Assembly (NCBI GenBank): GCA_019119595.1
Contig: DWWS01000049.1
Coordinates: 1 to 64,000, forward strand
Source: Candidatus Eisenbergiella merdavium
Lineage (GTDB): Bacteria; Bacillota; Clostridia; Lachnospirales; Lachnospiraceae
Direction: 5' to 3'
DNA: 64,000 nucleotides
Within the stretch, counting starts at the first letter, position 1; the number at the start of each line of letters is the position of its first letter. The notes below the pieces were generated by a model. That model did not search any database. It was not told the origin of the DNA and saw only the letters and a program-made list of their open reading frames with translations. The position numbers and the translations under genes are program-made. Below, piece after piece: positions 45,982 through 54,804 of this stretch.

Positions 45982-46940
45982 TTTTGCTCCAAACAGCTTC
46001 TCTTTTTATATTCCAGCGGACTCATCCCGTAGATGTCCCGGAATGCCGCAGAAAATTTGCTGGCGTTCTGGTATCCCACAGCTTCCGCGATCTCCGTAAC
46101 GCTCCCGCCGTCCGTAGTCAGAAGGAAGGCCGCCTCCTCCATCCGCCGCCGCTTCAGATAAGCGTAGGGCGGCTCCCCGTACATCTGACGGAAATATTTT
46201 TTCACGGTGGATACCCCGATGCCATACTCCCCGGCAAGCTGCGCGATGGGAAGCCTCACCCGCAGATCCGCGGTCAGCCGCTGTCCCATCTCCTGAACCC
46301 TCCGCCCCCGGTCCATCCCATAATAAAAGCCTCCCGCCCGCTGCAGCGAGCTTTTCCTCTCCTGCAGAAAAAGCATCAGCTCTGCGGTCTTAAGCCGGAA
46401 ATACGCGTTCTGCCCCTCCTCCGGAGCCTGATACAGCTCGGAAAAAATATGCTGGATCTTCGGCTCGCAGCGAAGAAGCAGAAAGGAACAGGGCATGAGC
46501 AGCGCCCCGAACAGCGCGGCCAGCTGCGGCGCCTCCTCCCCCAGCATCTGCCGGAGCGCGCAGGAAGCCTTTCTGACGTCCAGCACCAGGCTGATCCCCT
46601 GATAAAGCCCCTGCGTAAACCGGCTCTCAACCGGAGGCCTTCCCATATCGCTTACGGCAAAATCGCAGGGCCCAAGCCACGCCGTTCGCCCGTCCGGCAT
46701 GGTGCACTCAAACCGCCCCGCCTGACAGTGATTGATCTCCACCTGCCCCGGACAGCGCCCTTCCTCCTGGATTCCGAACGCGGTATGAAAATCATTGAAA
46801 ACCAGCGTCACCCCGTCCATCACCGCATGAGCCCTCATCTCTCCCCAACCGTCCGGAAACTCCATCCGGTATATCCTGACTCCCTTCACGGCTTTCACAA
46901 GCTGCGACTCCCCCGGAAAAATGCCGTCCCTTCTCGCCAT
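45966..46940 (-). CDS. AraC-family regulator beside the ABC exporter pair
   Basis: 324 residues from the ATG at 46940, eight bases after AAAGGGG (a GTG three codons upstream overlaps that site). The N-terminal ~220 residues form an unrelated effector domain (RFECTMPDGRTAWLGPCDFAVSDMG). The C-terminus has two helix-turn-helix motifs (IAQLAGEYGIGVSTVKKYFRQMYG; VTEIAEAVGYQNASKFSAAFRDIYGMSPLEYKK). It has the layout of PchR/YbtA-type siderophore regulators, and YbtA likewise neighbours YbtPQ. It lies directly upstream of, and on the same strand as, the exporter pair. Confidence 0.9.
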   Translation of the reverse strand: MARRDGIFPGESQLVKAVKGVRIYRMEFPDGWGEMRAHAVMDGVTLVFNDFHTAFGIQEEGRCPGQVEINHCQAGRFECTMPDGRTAWLGPCDFAVSDMGRPPVESRFTQGLYQGISLVLDVRKASCALRQMLGEEAPQLAALFGALLMPCSFLLLRCEPKIQHIFSELYQAPEEGQNAYFRLKTAELMLFLQERKSSLQRAGGFYYGMDRGRRVQEMGQRLTADLRVRLPIAQLAGEYGIGVSTVKKYFRQMYGEPPYAYLKRRRMEEAAFLLTTDGGSVTEIAEAVGYQNASKFSAAFRDIYGMSPLEYKKRSCLEQNARLE

Positions 46941-47034
46941 TCCTTTCACCCCTTTCCGTGCACCGCCACACTCTTGATGCCGTCACCTCTGTGATCCTCT
47001 TTGTCCGCTTTTGTATAGAATCATCTTACTTTTG

Positions 47035-47065
47035 TCAGTATATGCTAACTTGCAACAACAGTCAA
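47035..47065 (-). promoter_or_regulatory. Promoter and imperfect DtxR-like operator of the AraC gene
   Basis: TTGACT (47060-47065), 17 bases, TATACT (47037-47042) on the minus strand. The -10 box sits inside an imperfect palindrome, TTAGCATATACTGA (47035-47048), similar to the two better operators at 41293 and 45913. Confidence 0.6.
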
Positions 47066-47112
47066 TCCCTGCCTCCTTCTCCCGATATTCCGCAGTCCAT
47101 ATTTTTTTACAG

Positions 47113-47154
47113 AAAAACAGTCCCTGGCAGGCTTTAGACAACTCCTGCCGGGAC
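47113..47154 (-). terminator. Terminator of Rpn-family copy 2
   Basis: GTCCC-GGCAGG pairs with CCTGCC-A-GGGAC (one bulge) and is followed by TGTTTTT on the minus strand, about 30 bases after the Rpn stop. Confidence 0.65.
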
Positions 47155-47182
47155 CGCTTCTCATCCGTCATCCGGTTGAGGG

Positions 47183-48157
47183 CTATACCATACAGCCTTC
47201 CTCCCTGGAATACCGTTCCAGATACCCTTCCGCTTTCTCTCCCGTCAGTCCAAAATATTTTTCCAGCTTTCTCAGTATCTGTTCCCGGCTGCCTCCAAGC
47301 TCAAGATTGTCCAGGATCAGCGCCCGGATTCCGTCCTCCCTTCCCTCTTCCACACCATCCATGAAAAAGCTGTCCATCTCTTCGTGCATATCGTAGCTCC
47401 CTTCTTCATTCTGATACATCTCTGCTTTCTCCAATAACTTTCTGTGATCTGTCATCACTGCGATCGCCTCCAGCGTATCCCGATCCAGCCTTTTGTATTC
47501 CTCTTTCTTCCTGATATATTCCCGCATTTCCTTACGGTCCTTCCTGAACGGAAGCACAGCCAGCAGCTCTTTCAGAGGAGTCCTGAACGCTCCGTAATCC
47601 ATCTGCTCATCTGCCCGGATCAGGAGCATGGGATAATCCCGGAACAGCTTCCGAAACGCATCGTCTTTTTCAAAGCGCATCATATCGCTCAGGGCAAGCG
47701 GACCGTCCCAGGGCTGTATGCCATGGTAAAGGCAGACGGTATACACGGGAATCAGCCTGTCCGTTCTGTGCAGGCCGCTGAGCCGTTCAGAGGCATTCTG
47801 ATAATTCCCCTCCCTCCCGTTTTCCCTCTGAATCACCCTCAGCTGGCGGAAATATTCCTGCGCGTCATAATTCATACAGCGCAGCGGCATGCTGTAATCC
47901 ACCGTTTCCTGCGCTTCCAGCGCCACCAGACGCAGGATCGTCCCGCTGTCCTTCATCCTTCGGATCACGTCCCGGCTGCGGGAACGGTATCGGATATCCT
48001 TCCCCCCTTCTTCTGTCTCCGTATAGTTCCCGGATACGTTCTCGATCTGCTTCGGATCGATCACCTGAACGCCGCCGAAAACCGCCCCGTTCAGCAGATC
48101 GGCAAACCGATGATCGTCCTCCAGATATTTCAGCATGGCGTCATTTTTTTCACCCAT
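47183..48157 (-). CDS. Rpn-family recombination-promoting nuclease / putative transposase (copy 2)
   Basis: 324 residues, clearly homologous along its length to the copy at 14113 (MGEKNDAMLKYLEDDHRFADLLNGAVFGG; LVALEAQETVDYSMPLRCMNYDAQEY; DTLEAIAVMTDHRKLLEKAEMY). The PD-(D/E)XK nuclease core is expected in the N-terminal half (LVALEAQE). The copies differ at many residues, so they are old paralogues rather than a recent duplication. It has its own promoter and terminator. Confidence 0.8.
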   Translation of the reverse strand: MGEKNDAMLKYLEDDHRFADLLNGAVFGGVQVIDPKQIENVSGNYTETEEGGKDIRYRSRSRDVIRRMKDSGTILRLVALEAQETVDYSMPLRCMNYDAQEYFRQLRVIQRENGREGNYQNASERLSGLHRTDRLIPVYTVCLYHGIQPWDGPLALSDMMRFEKDDAFRKLFRDYPMLLIRADEQMDYGAFRTPLKELLAVLPFRKDRKEMREYIRKKEEYKRLDRDTLEAIAVMTDHRKLLEKAEMYQNEEGSYDMHEEMDSFFMDGVEEGREDGIRALILDNLELGGSREQILRKLEKYFGLTGEKAEGYLERYSREEGCMV

Positions 48158-48298
48158 TCTCCTTAAATTGCCTCCCTTTCCCGGCAGACACGCGAAGAAC
48201 CGGCCCGCCGCTTATCCATTTTGTTTTCCTGTCCAACCTCTGTGTAAATACGGCAGATACGCCAAAAGAAAATACAGATCGTCAGATATGATATTTTT

Positions 48299-48327
48299 AT
48301 CATAAAACGATCCGGCGGAATTGTCAA
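48299..48327 (-). promoter_or_regulatory. Promoter of Rpn copy 2
   Basis: TTGACA (48322-48327), 17 bases, TATGAT (48299-48304) on the minus strand. It lies inside the terminator hairpin of the upstream gene. Confidence 0.65.
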
Positions 48328-48346
48328 ACACGAAATTCCGCCGGAT
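48304..48346 (-). terminator. Terminator of the alpha-glucosidase gene
   Basis: Perfect 13-bp stem ATCCGGCGGAATT / AATTCCGCCGGAT followed by CGTTTTAT on the minus strand. The next gene's promoter overlaps it. Confidence 0.75.
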
Positions 48347-48426
48347 AAAAATCAGAAATATAGAAGGTTACAGTTCTCTCTGCGCCCTCCGCAAAGCCGC
48401 CAGCCCCAAATTCAATCCGGGTCAGG

Positions 48427-49977
48427 CTACCGTCTTATTCCACCTTCACCCAGCAGGCCGAGCAGGCAGGAATCGTCATCAGACCATCCTGAGTTTTCAG
48501 CTCTCCGCCAAAGCGATATACCACCTCTCCGGTCTTCAGGCTGCAGGCAAAGCTTTCTTCCCTGCCGGAGGGATTCAGCACCACCAGAATCTTCTCCTCT
48601 CCCGCGCTCCTCAGATAGGCGGAAGGGATAGGCATTTTCCTGCGCATACACGAATTCGATCTCCCCCCGATTCGACAGGGCGGGATGTGCCTGTCTGACG
48701 GCGATGAGCTTATTCACCTCCTGCCAGAGAGAATCCTCCTGCGCCTGCTGGCGCTGCACCGTGGGGCGATCCGCGCTCTCATCCTGTCTGATGTAGAGCT
48801 TTTCCTTTGCGGCGCTGCTGAAGCCCGCGTTCACACCGTCGTCCCACTGCATGGGCGTGCGGGCGCCGGTCCGGTTGAAGCCGCCCTCCACGGAGGTTAG
48901 GCCGGGCAGATAGCGCATTCCGATCTCATCTCCATAATAGATGAACGGCGCTCCCGGCATGGAAAGCAGGAAAGCGAACGCCACCTTCAGATCCTCTCCG
49001 TCCAGCCGCCAGGCGATCCGCTCCATATCGTGATTACCGGAGGGAATGCAGATCAGCCCCTTTTTCTCCGACTTTTCATAATTCTCCACATACTTCTTCA
49101 CAAACTGGGAAATATCACCCTTTCCCTCTTTTGAAAAGTAAGGATGCTCGCAGCGGAACAGGTCGTTATAGTGAGAGGGGCCGAAATGAAGCAGGAAATC
49201 CATGTGAAAGCCGCCCTGAAGGGACTTATCCGGCTCTCCCCATTCGGAAACCAGCACGGCCTCCGGAAATTCCTCATCCAGAAACGCGCGGACCTTTTTC
49301 CAGAGAGCGATGGTTCCCTTTCCGTCCTCGTCCTGCTTGACCAGCGAGCCGGCCATATCCACACGGAAGCCGTCGCAGCCCATCCGAAGCCAGAAACGCA
49401 TCACATCCTTCATGGCCTCAAGCGTGGCTCTTGGGCCCTCGTCCTCCGGCGACATCTGCCATGGCCTTGTGATCTTATAGTAGCCGTAATTCAGCGCGGG
49501 CTGGGAGGAGAAAAAATTCACCGCACAGGAGCCGTCCCGGTCGGAGATCCCCCGCAGGCTTGCCATATCCTCCGGCGCCTCCCAGATGCTGTCCGTCCAC
49601 ACATAGCGGTCGGAATATATATTTTTTTCCGCCTTCATGGATTCCCGGAACCAGGGATGCTCCACCGATGTATGGCCGGGAACCAGATCCAGGAGCACAT
49701 GCATGCCTCTCTGGTGCGCCTCCTGAAAAAGCCGCTTTGCGTCCTCATTGGTGCCGTACCTGGGCGCGATGGTATAGTAATCCGCCACGTCATAGCCGGC
49801 GTCCCCGAAGGGCGATACGAAGCAGGGATTCAGCCAGATGGCATTGCAGCCAAGCTCCCTGATATAATCAAGCTTTTCGATCACGCCCGGCAGATCCCCG
49901 ATGCCGTCGCTGTTGGTATCCAGAAAGGACTGGGGATAGATTTCATAAAAAACCGCATCATCAAGCCATTTCGCCAT
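48427..49977 (-). CDS. Alpha-glucosidase (GH13, oligo-1,6-glucosidase-like), frameshifted C-terminus
   Basis: Starts at 49977 (MAKWLDDAVFYEIYPQSF) with AAGGAGG five bases upstream. The catalytic barrel is complete: GFRVDMAG (nucleophile Asp), VSEWGEPD (acid/base Glu), SGNHDMER. It hydrolyses alpha-glucosides in the cytoplasm. Near codon 452 an extra base (around 48621) shifts the frame, and the last ~65 residues read as nonsense to 48427. The normal C-terminal beta domain continues in another frame to 48435 (AYLRSAGEEKILVVLNPSG). The enzyme may still fold without it, or the shift may be a sequencing error. It follows the DUF368 gene by 22 bases. Confidence 0.82.
   Translation of the reverse strand: MAKWLDDAVFYEIYPQSFLDTNSDGIGDLPGVIEKLDYIRELGCNAIWLNPCFVSPFGDAGYDVADYYTIAPRYGTNEDAKRLFQEAHQRGMHVLLDLVPGHTSVEHPWFRESMKAEKNIYSDRYVWTDSIWEAPEDMASLRGISDRDGSCAVNFFSSQPALNYGYYKITRPWQMSPEDEGPRATLEAMKDVMRFWLRMGCDGFRVDMAGSLVKQDEDGKGTIALWKKVRAFLDEEFPEAVLVSEWGEPDKSLQGGFHMDFLLHFGPSHYNDLFRCEHPYFSKEGKGDISQFVKKYVENYEKSEKKGLICIPSGNHDMERIAWRLDGEDLKVAFAFLLSMPGAPFIYYGDEIGMRYLPGLTSVEGGFNRTGARTPMQWDDGVNAGFSSAAKEKLYIRQDESADRPTVQRQQAQEDSLWQEVNKLIAVRQAHPALSNRGEIEFVYAQENAYPFRLSEERGRGEDSGGAESLRQGRKLCLQPEDRRGGISLWRRAENSGWSDDDSCLLGLLGEGGIRR
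48435..48647 (-). pseudogene. Out-of-frame C-terminal domain of the alpha-glucosidase
   Basis: The frame reads AYLRSAGEEKILVVLNPSGREE and ends ACSACWVKVE, the ordinary GH13 C-terminal domain. Joining YAQENAYPF to AYLRSAG by removing one C restores a normal ~514-residue enzyme. Confidence 0.75.
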
Positions 49978-49999
49978 AGCAACCTCCTTTATCTCTGCC

Positions 50000-50863
50000 C
50001 TATTTAACCTCCACCCTGCTGTTGAAGCGGTCCAGAAGCAGGGCAAGCACAATACCCACCGCAATACAGATCAGATTGACTACGGCCGCTCCTACGGTTG
50101 CAAAGCCGGAAACGGGAATGATCATCACCGTAGCCGCGATCACGATGCCGATGATTCCGTGGAACGCGATGGAATAGAAATTGTCGAACAGAGCGTTCAC
50201 CGCCTTCGCCAGGCAGATCACCGTCACCAGCGCGCCGATCCCGCCGGGGATCAGGACGCCGAAGTCCAGATGACCAATCCCGTCCACAAACGGCGTGTAC
50301 AGTCCGAGAGGCATCAGCAGCGTGGAAAAGCTCATACCGGGAGCGATCACGCTCAGAGCCAGGCAGAAACCGCAGAACAGGTACCAGACGAAATTAGGGG
50401 TGATCTGTACGGAAAAAGCCTTCAGAGCGCCCAGCAGCACAAAGATGAATACCATGCAGATCACGAGGGAGATCCAGGAGCCCTTACTTCTTCCTTTTTC
50501 TCCCGCCTCGCGGAACAGGGAAGGAAGCATGCCCGTGATCAGACCGATGAAGAGGCAGACCGAAGGATCCGGATACTTCTCCAGGAAAAAGGCCAGCAGG
50601 TTTGCGACTCCGAGAAAGCCCACCACGCCGCCGATCCCGTAGGGTATCAGAATGGGCATATGGGTCTTAAAACGCGCGAAGGGTTTGGAAAGGAATTCCA
50701 TGGCCGGCTTGTAAACGCCGAATACCACCGCAAGCACACCGCCCGAGATCCCGGGAAGCACGGCGCCAAGGCCGATCAGCGCTCCCTGAATGATGTGATA
50801 GAGCACCAGAAACGGATTGCTTCCTGTGCTTTTCTGTTCTTTTCTCATTTCCGTTTTACTCAT
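50000..50863 (-). CDS. DUF368 domain membrane protein
   Basis: 287 residues from the ATG at 50863 (MSKTEMRKEQ), eight bases after GGAG. About eight membrane helices with the paired family motifs PGISGGVLAVVFGVY and APGMSFSTLLMPLGLYTPF. DUF368/PopT-type proteins have recently been proposed as undecaprenyl-phosphate flippases in Gram-positive and other bacteria; this assignment here is by family. It leads the operon with the alpha-glucosidase. Confidence 0.9.
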   Translation of the reverse strand: MSKTEMRKEQKSTGSNPFLVLYHIIQGALIGLGAVLPGISGGVLAVVFGVYKPAMEFLSKPFARFKTHMPILIPYGIGGVVGFLGVANLLAFFLEKYPDPSVCLFIGLITGMLPSLFREAGEKGRSKGSWISLVICMVFIFVLLGALKAFSVQITPNFVWYLFCGFCLALSVIAPGMSFSTLLMPLGLYTPFVDGIGHLDFGVLIPGGIGALVTVICLAKAVNALFDNFYSIAFHGIIGIVIAATVMIIPVSGFATVGAAVVNLICIAVGIVLALLLDRFNSRVEVK

Positions 50864-50967
50864 GTAACAGTCTCCATTTTCAGATTTATATTTTGCTGTT
50901 TTCCCATTTTGGAACACGCTGAAAGCCTTCCTTCAGCCGCAGAATGAAAAACAGCCGCATCGTGCTG

Positions 50968-50996
50968 ATTATACTGTTTTCAGGGTCTTTTTTCAA
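50968..50996 (-). promoter_or_regulatory. Promoter of the DUF368-glucosidase operon
   Basis: TTGAAA (50991-50996), 17 bases, TATAAT (50968-50973) on the minus strand. Confidence 0.7.
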
Positions 50997-51057
50997 GTAG
51001 CCTGTCCAAAGTTTCCCAAAGCTTTGGCGGCCCGCCTGTCCCAAATTCTTTGTCTCA

Positions 51058-51972
51058 TCATTCCACGATCCTCAGACTTCTCACCCTGCGCTCGCAGATC
51101 CGGTCCGTCTCCCTCACGCTGCCAAACAGCAGCTCTCCCTGCGGATCGTGGCGCAGCCGGTTTTCCATGGCACGGGCGCGGCTCTGGTTCGCATAGCAGT
51201 ACAGACAGCCGTTGGGACAGGTGTTATAGGCGCCGATATCCACGCTTTCCATACAGCCGCAGCCGTTCCTCTGGCCCTTATCCGGCTTCAGCTCCAGCCT
51301 GCAGCCGCAGGTCTGCTCCAGGAGCCTCTGATCCAGGCAGCCGCCCCGCTCAATGCCGTACCCGTCAAGCTCCCAGCTCTCGCAGCAGGTCTGCGCTCTC
51401 AGACCGTGTTCCCCGGCGATTCTGCCGATGCCGGACGCCAGCGCGCGTACCTCCTGCTCTCCGATCTGACAAAACGTCGTTTTCTTCAGCTTTGCATACA
51501 GATCCACAAAGCTGATCACCACCCGGTCCGCATGCGCCGCAAGCCTTCCGCACATTCGTTCAAACGTATCCAGATGGCGGCCTATCGTCCATTCCTCTGT
51601 CAAAAGGATCGGGTCGTATCTCCATACCATGCGCCCGGCGCCGATCCGTTCGGAGAGCAGGCAGAACTGCTCCATGATCTCTTCCTTTTCTCTCAGCCCC
51701 CGCTCCAGCTCCTTCCCATAGGGCGTGATGGTATACTGAAAACAGTAAGGAATCCCCATTTCGTCCAGCCGGGGAAGCTTCTCCGTCATCGGGCCGGCAT
51801 CCTTGGTCCAGAATACGATGCAGTCCAGCGTATCCGGCCGCAGCGGGATGCGGCTGATCTGAGCAGCGTTCATGGGATTTCTCACCAGCGCATACCCGGC
51901 GCGCAGGCGGTTCATGAACCATTCCGAATACCAGCATGGAATATCGGTTCTTCTTGATGCGGACAGAATCAT
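51058..51972 (-). CDS. DUF1848 family protein with Fe-S type cysteine motif
   Basis: 304 residues from the ATG at 51972 (MILSASRRTDIPCWYSEWF), five bases after GGAGG. The family hallmark opening and FWTKDAGPM are present. Near the C-terminus lies NTCPNGCLYCYAN, a CxxxCxxC motif like that of radical-SAM/Fe-S enzymes; another cluster CCESWELDG and GCGC may add ligands. No function is established. It is monocistronic as far as I can see. Confidence 0.88.
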   Translation of the reverse strand: MILSASRRTDIPCWYSEWFMNRLRAGYALVRNPMNAAQISRIPLRPDTLDCIVFWTKDAGPMTEKLPRLDEMGIPYCFQYTITPYGKELERGLREKEEIMEQFCLLSERIGAGRMVWRYDPILLTEEWTIGRHLDTFERMCGRLAAHADRVVISFVDLYAKLKKTTFCQIGEQEVRALASGIGRIAGEHGLRAQTCCESWELDGYGIERGGCLDQRLLEQTCGCRLELKPDKGQRNGCGCMESVDIGAYNTCPNGCLYCYANQSRARAMENRLRHDPQGELLFGSVRETDRICERRVRSLRIVE

Positions 51973-52104
51973 GCTTGCCTCCATAAGAATAAAGAAAAAC
52001 CGGCCGTATCATTCTCCAGAATGACATGCCGGAATTTTCTCATACGCTTTGACATTCGCTGTTCTTTCACATACGCTGTACTTCCGCGCTGCACTTTCGC
52101 GTGA

Positions 52105-53151
52105 TCAGATACCGATCACGTTGACCGCGTGCATATAGGCATCCGAGCCCCGCGCACAGGTAACGACGACCCGCCTTCCTTTCACCAGAACCTTGCAGTT
52201 GCTGAAGCCGGTTGAGGAATCCAGCCGAAGCTCCATCGTTCCCGCATCCGTATTCAGGTAGAGGGTGTTTTCCGTGGATCGCTCATCCACAGATCCCACT
52301 ACGGCTGCGGTGGATGAGGTGTCCACCGACGCATCGGACGAACCGTCCTTTTCCCCAACAATGCGCGCTGCGTGAAGATAGGCATCCGAGCCGTGATAGA
52401 AGGAAACCTTCAGCTTCCTTCCGGGCGTCAGAACTCTGGCGTTTGAAATATCGCAGTCCCCGTCGATCACAAACTGCATCTCTCCGCCGTCAGTGGACAG
52501 ATACAGCAGATCCTCCTTTGTGCTGTTCCCCACCGTTCCCTTCAGCGTGGTAACGGTCCTTCCGTTAATGGTTTCCGTTGTCACCGCCGCTTCCTTCGCC
52601 ACATCCGAAATGCTCACCGCATGCAGATAGGCGTCCGAGCCTCTCGCACAGACGATCTGATAGGTTTCCCCTGCGACCAGCACCTTGCACCCGTCCATAT
52701 TGGTGGACGAATCCAGCCTGATCTGCATTTCCCCCTGGTCCGTTTTCAGATACAGCAGGTCGTCCTTCGTTTTGTCGCTGATCTCCCCCTTTACGGTTAC
52801 GGACGTAGAGTAATCAATGGAATTGGATTCCTGCTTTACGCCGGTGGTGATCTTCGCCGCATGCAGATAGCCGTCCGATCCATAGGTAACGGACACATAA
52901 ATCTCCCTTCCCGGAAGCAGCACCTTGCAGCCGCTTGCGTCCGTTTCGGAATCAATCTTTATCTCCATCCGCCCCTGCGAGGTGGAGAGCAGCAAAAGCT
53001 CCGTATCCGTTCCCGACAAAATTGTTCCATATACCGTGGCTATGATTTCCGCCGCCCTTACCTGCAATGCACCGGACGGCAGAAAAACCGCCAGAAGCAG
53101 CGCGCAGGTCAGCAGGAAAGCCAGCCTGTTTCCGCCTTTTTTCATCCTCAT
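52105..53151 (-). CDS. Secreted protein with four ~70-residue repeats, unknown function
   Basis: 348 residues from the ATG at 53151, seven bases after AAAGGAGG; the frame is open upstream but through the promoter. A signal peptide (LAFLLTCALLLAVFLPSGALQVRA) is followed by four repeats, at about residues 36-103, 118-183, 200-268 and 284-348. Each has a strand pattern like DLLYLxTDxGEMQxxLD, a central xNCKVLxxGR and a closing GSDAYLHA. No membrane anchor or catalytic motif is visible. The repeats look like small beta domains. I do not recognise the family. Confidence 0.75.
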   Translation of the reverse strand: MRMKKGGNRLAFLLTCALLLAVFLPSGALQVRAAEIIATVYGTILSGTDTELLLLSTSQGRMEIKIDSETDASGCKVLLPGREIYVSVTYGSDGYLHAAKITTGVKQESNSIDYSTSVTVKGEISDKTKDDLLYLKTDQGEMQIRLDSSTNMDGCKVLVAGETYQIVCARGSDAYLHAVSISDVAKEAAVTTETINGRTVTTLKGTVGNSTKEDLLYLSTDGGEMQFVIDGDCDISNARVLTPGRKLKVSFYHGSDAYLHAARIVGEKDGSSDASVDTSSTAAVVGSVDERSTENTLYLNTDAGTMELRLDSSTGFSNCKVLVKGRRVVVTCARGSDAYMHAVNVIGI

Positions 53152-53187
53152 AAACCTTCCTCCTTTGTAACGGTACAGCTTAGCTTC

Positions 53188-53216
53188 ATCATATAATATT
53201 TGCCTCCGAAAAGCAA
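53188..53216 (-). promoter_or_regulatory. Promoter of the repeat protein gene
   Basis: TTGCTT (53211-53216), 17 bases, TATGAT (53188-53193) on the minus strand; leader about 30 bases. Confidence 0.5.
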
Positions 53217-53266
53217 CTGCTTTGAGAGAACGGTAAAAAAAGCCGGTCCCCAAAAGAAAAAAAGCG

Positions 53267-53295
53267 TGGACGCTTCGATTTTCCTGAGGTAAAAT
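53267..53295 (+). promoter_or_regulatory. Candidate promoter of the acetyltransferase gene
   Basis: TGGACG (53267-53272), 17 bases, TAAAAT (53290-53295), about 100 bases before the start codon. Only a moderate match. Confidence 0.4.
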
Positions 53296-53399
53296 AAACA
53301 TGATTTTATTGGTTTTTATTTTAAAGGGTCATCGAAAAGCGCGGCAAAAAAGGCTCTCGACGGAAATTAGGGCCGCCTGCGCTCTGAAACGGGGATTTT

Positions 53400-54689
53400 A
53401 TGGAGAAAAAAGAAGACAACAGCAACAAACCGATACAACCGGAGCAATCCGCGCAGCCGGCGCATATTTATCTGGAAACGCAGGGTGATTACCGGATGCG
53501 GGAGCTGGACAGACGCGACCTTGAGCAGTTTAACGCGCTTTTAACCTACGCTTTCCAGGTAACCTCCTACGAGCTGCTTCAGACTGGCTGGGAGCAGGAT
53601 GAATTCAAGTACGCAAAAAGGCCCATGCTGGAGGAGGCCTACGTCCTCGGCTGGTTTTATAAGGACAGGCTGGCCTCCATGATCGTGGTCTACTCCATGA
53701 AGGTCAACATCCACGACAACATCATGAATATGGGCGGCATCACCGGTGTCGCGACCTATCCGGAATATACGGGCCGCGGCCTGATCCACTCCCTGATGCG
53801 GCGCGCCATCAACTATATGCATGAGCAGGGCTTTCCCATCTCTTTCCTGTATCCCTATTCCATACCATTTTACCGGAAGATGGGATGGGAGATCGTATCC
53901 GACAAGATCACCTTCACCATCCGGGACACGCAGCTCCCGAAGCCGCGGCCAGTGGAAGGTATGGTAGAACGGGTCAGCCAGGATTCCGAGGATTTTCACA
54001 ACGTATATTCCTATTTTGCCCTCCAGCGCCACGGCGCTATGATCCGGGACAATCTGGCCTGGGACGAATACTGGCGCTGGGAAAACGACGACATGATCGT
54101 CGCCGTCTATTACAGCGGGGAGCATAAACCGCTGGGCTATGTGGTCTACTACATCGCGAACGAGATCTTCCATATTAAGGAAATGGTCTATCTGAACATC
54201 GAAGCAAACTATGGTCTGTGGAACTACATCACCGCACATTTTTCCATGATCACCCAGGTGGTAGGGGACAACTATTCGGGAGAGCCGATGGCCTACCTGC
54301 TGGAGGACAGCGAGATCACGGAAAGCGTTTCTCCCTATATCATGGCCAGGATCGTAGATGCCGAAAGCTTCCTTCGGGAATATCCCTGGCAGATACAGCC
54401 TGAGGATTTCCGCATCCACTTCCGCGTCATGGATGAAATGGCCCCCTGGAATACCGGCGATTATCTGGTTTCCTGGAAGGGCGGCGAAACCCGCTGCGAG
54501 CGGGTGGAAAACAACCAGTCCATCAACGTGGTGGAGCTGGACATCAACACGCTGACCACCATGCTCATGGGCTATAAGCGCCCCAGCTATCTGTATGAGC
54601 ATGAAAAGATCAAAACGGAATACTATATGCTCACCTGGCTGGAGCGGCTGATTCCGGTGGAAAAGCCTTACTTTTCGGATTATTTTTAA
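53400..54689 (+). CDS. GNAT N-acetyltransferase, Eis-like
   Basis: 429 residues in the three-part Eis layout: an N-terminal GNAT domain with the acetyl-CoA loop (GITGVATYPEYTGRGLIHSLMRRA), a second GNAT-like domain, and an SCP2-like C-terminal domain (SINVVELDINTLTTMLMGY). Eis enzymes acetylate amines, including aminoglycosides in mycobacteria; the substrate here is unknown. The C-terminus ends in PYFSDYF, with a free carboxylate as in Eis proteins. GGGG lies five bases before the ATG. Confidence 0.88.
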   Translation: MEKKEDNSNKPIQPEQSAQPAHIYLETQGDYRMRELDRRDLEQFNALLTYAFQVTSYELLQTGWEQDEFKYAKRPMLEEAYVLGWFYKDRLASMIVVYSMKVNIHDNIMNMGGITGVATYPEYTGRGLIHSLMRRAINYMHEQGFPISFLYPYSIPFYRKMGWEIVSDKITFTIRDTQLPKPRPVEGMVERVSQDSEDFHNVYSYFALQRHGAMIRDNLAWDEYWRWENDDMIVAVYYSGEHKPLGYVVYYIANEIFHIKEMVYLNIEANYGLWNYITAHFSMITQVVGDNYSGEPMAYLLEDSEITESVSPYIMARIVDAESFLREYPWQIQPEDFRIHFRVMDEMAPWNTGDYLVSWKGGETRCERVENNQSINVVELDINTLTTMLMGYKRPSYLYEHEKIKTEYYMLTWLERLIPVEKPYFSDYF

Positions 54690-54727
54690 AGCGGTTCCTG
54701 ATCTGTTTTCGGGAAAAAGAATATTTT

Positions 54728-54757
54728 TAAAAGAGGTTCTGCGAAGAACCTCTTTTA
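54728..54757. terminator. Bidirectional terminator between acetyltransferase and Rpn copy 3
   Basis: A perfect 13-bp stem, TAAAAGAGGTTCT / AGAACCTCTTTTA, with a GCGA loop, T-rich on both exits; it serves two convergent genes. Confidence 0.8.
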
Positions 54758-54804
54758 GTTTATATGGATACTGAAAACCGGCGCGGATGTCCATAGTACA
54801 AACT

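Noticed and set aside
51058-51972. DUF1848 protein as a radical-SAM enzyme
   Set aside because: The CxxxCxxC motif is near the C-terminus rather than at the start of a barrel; I keep the neutral family name.
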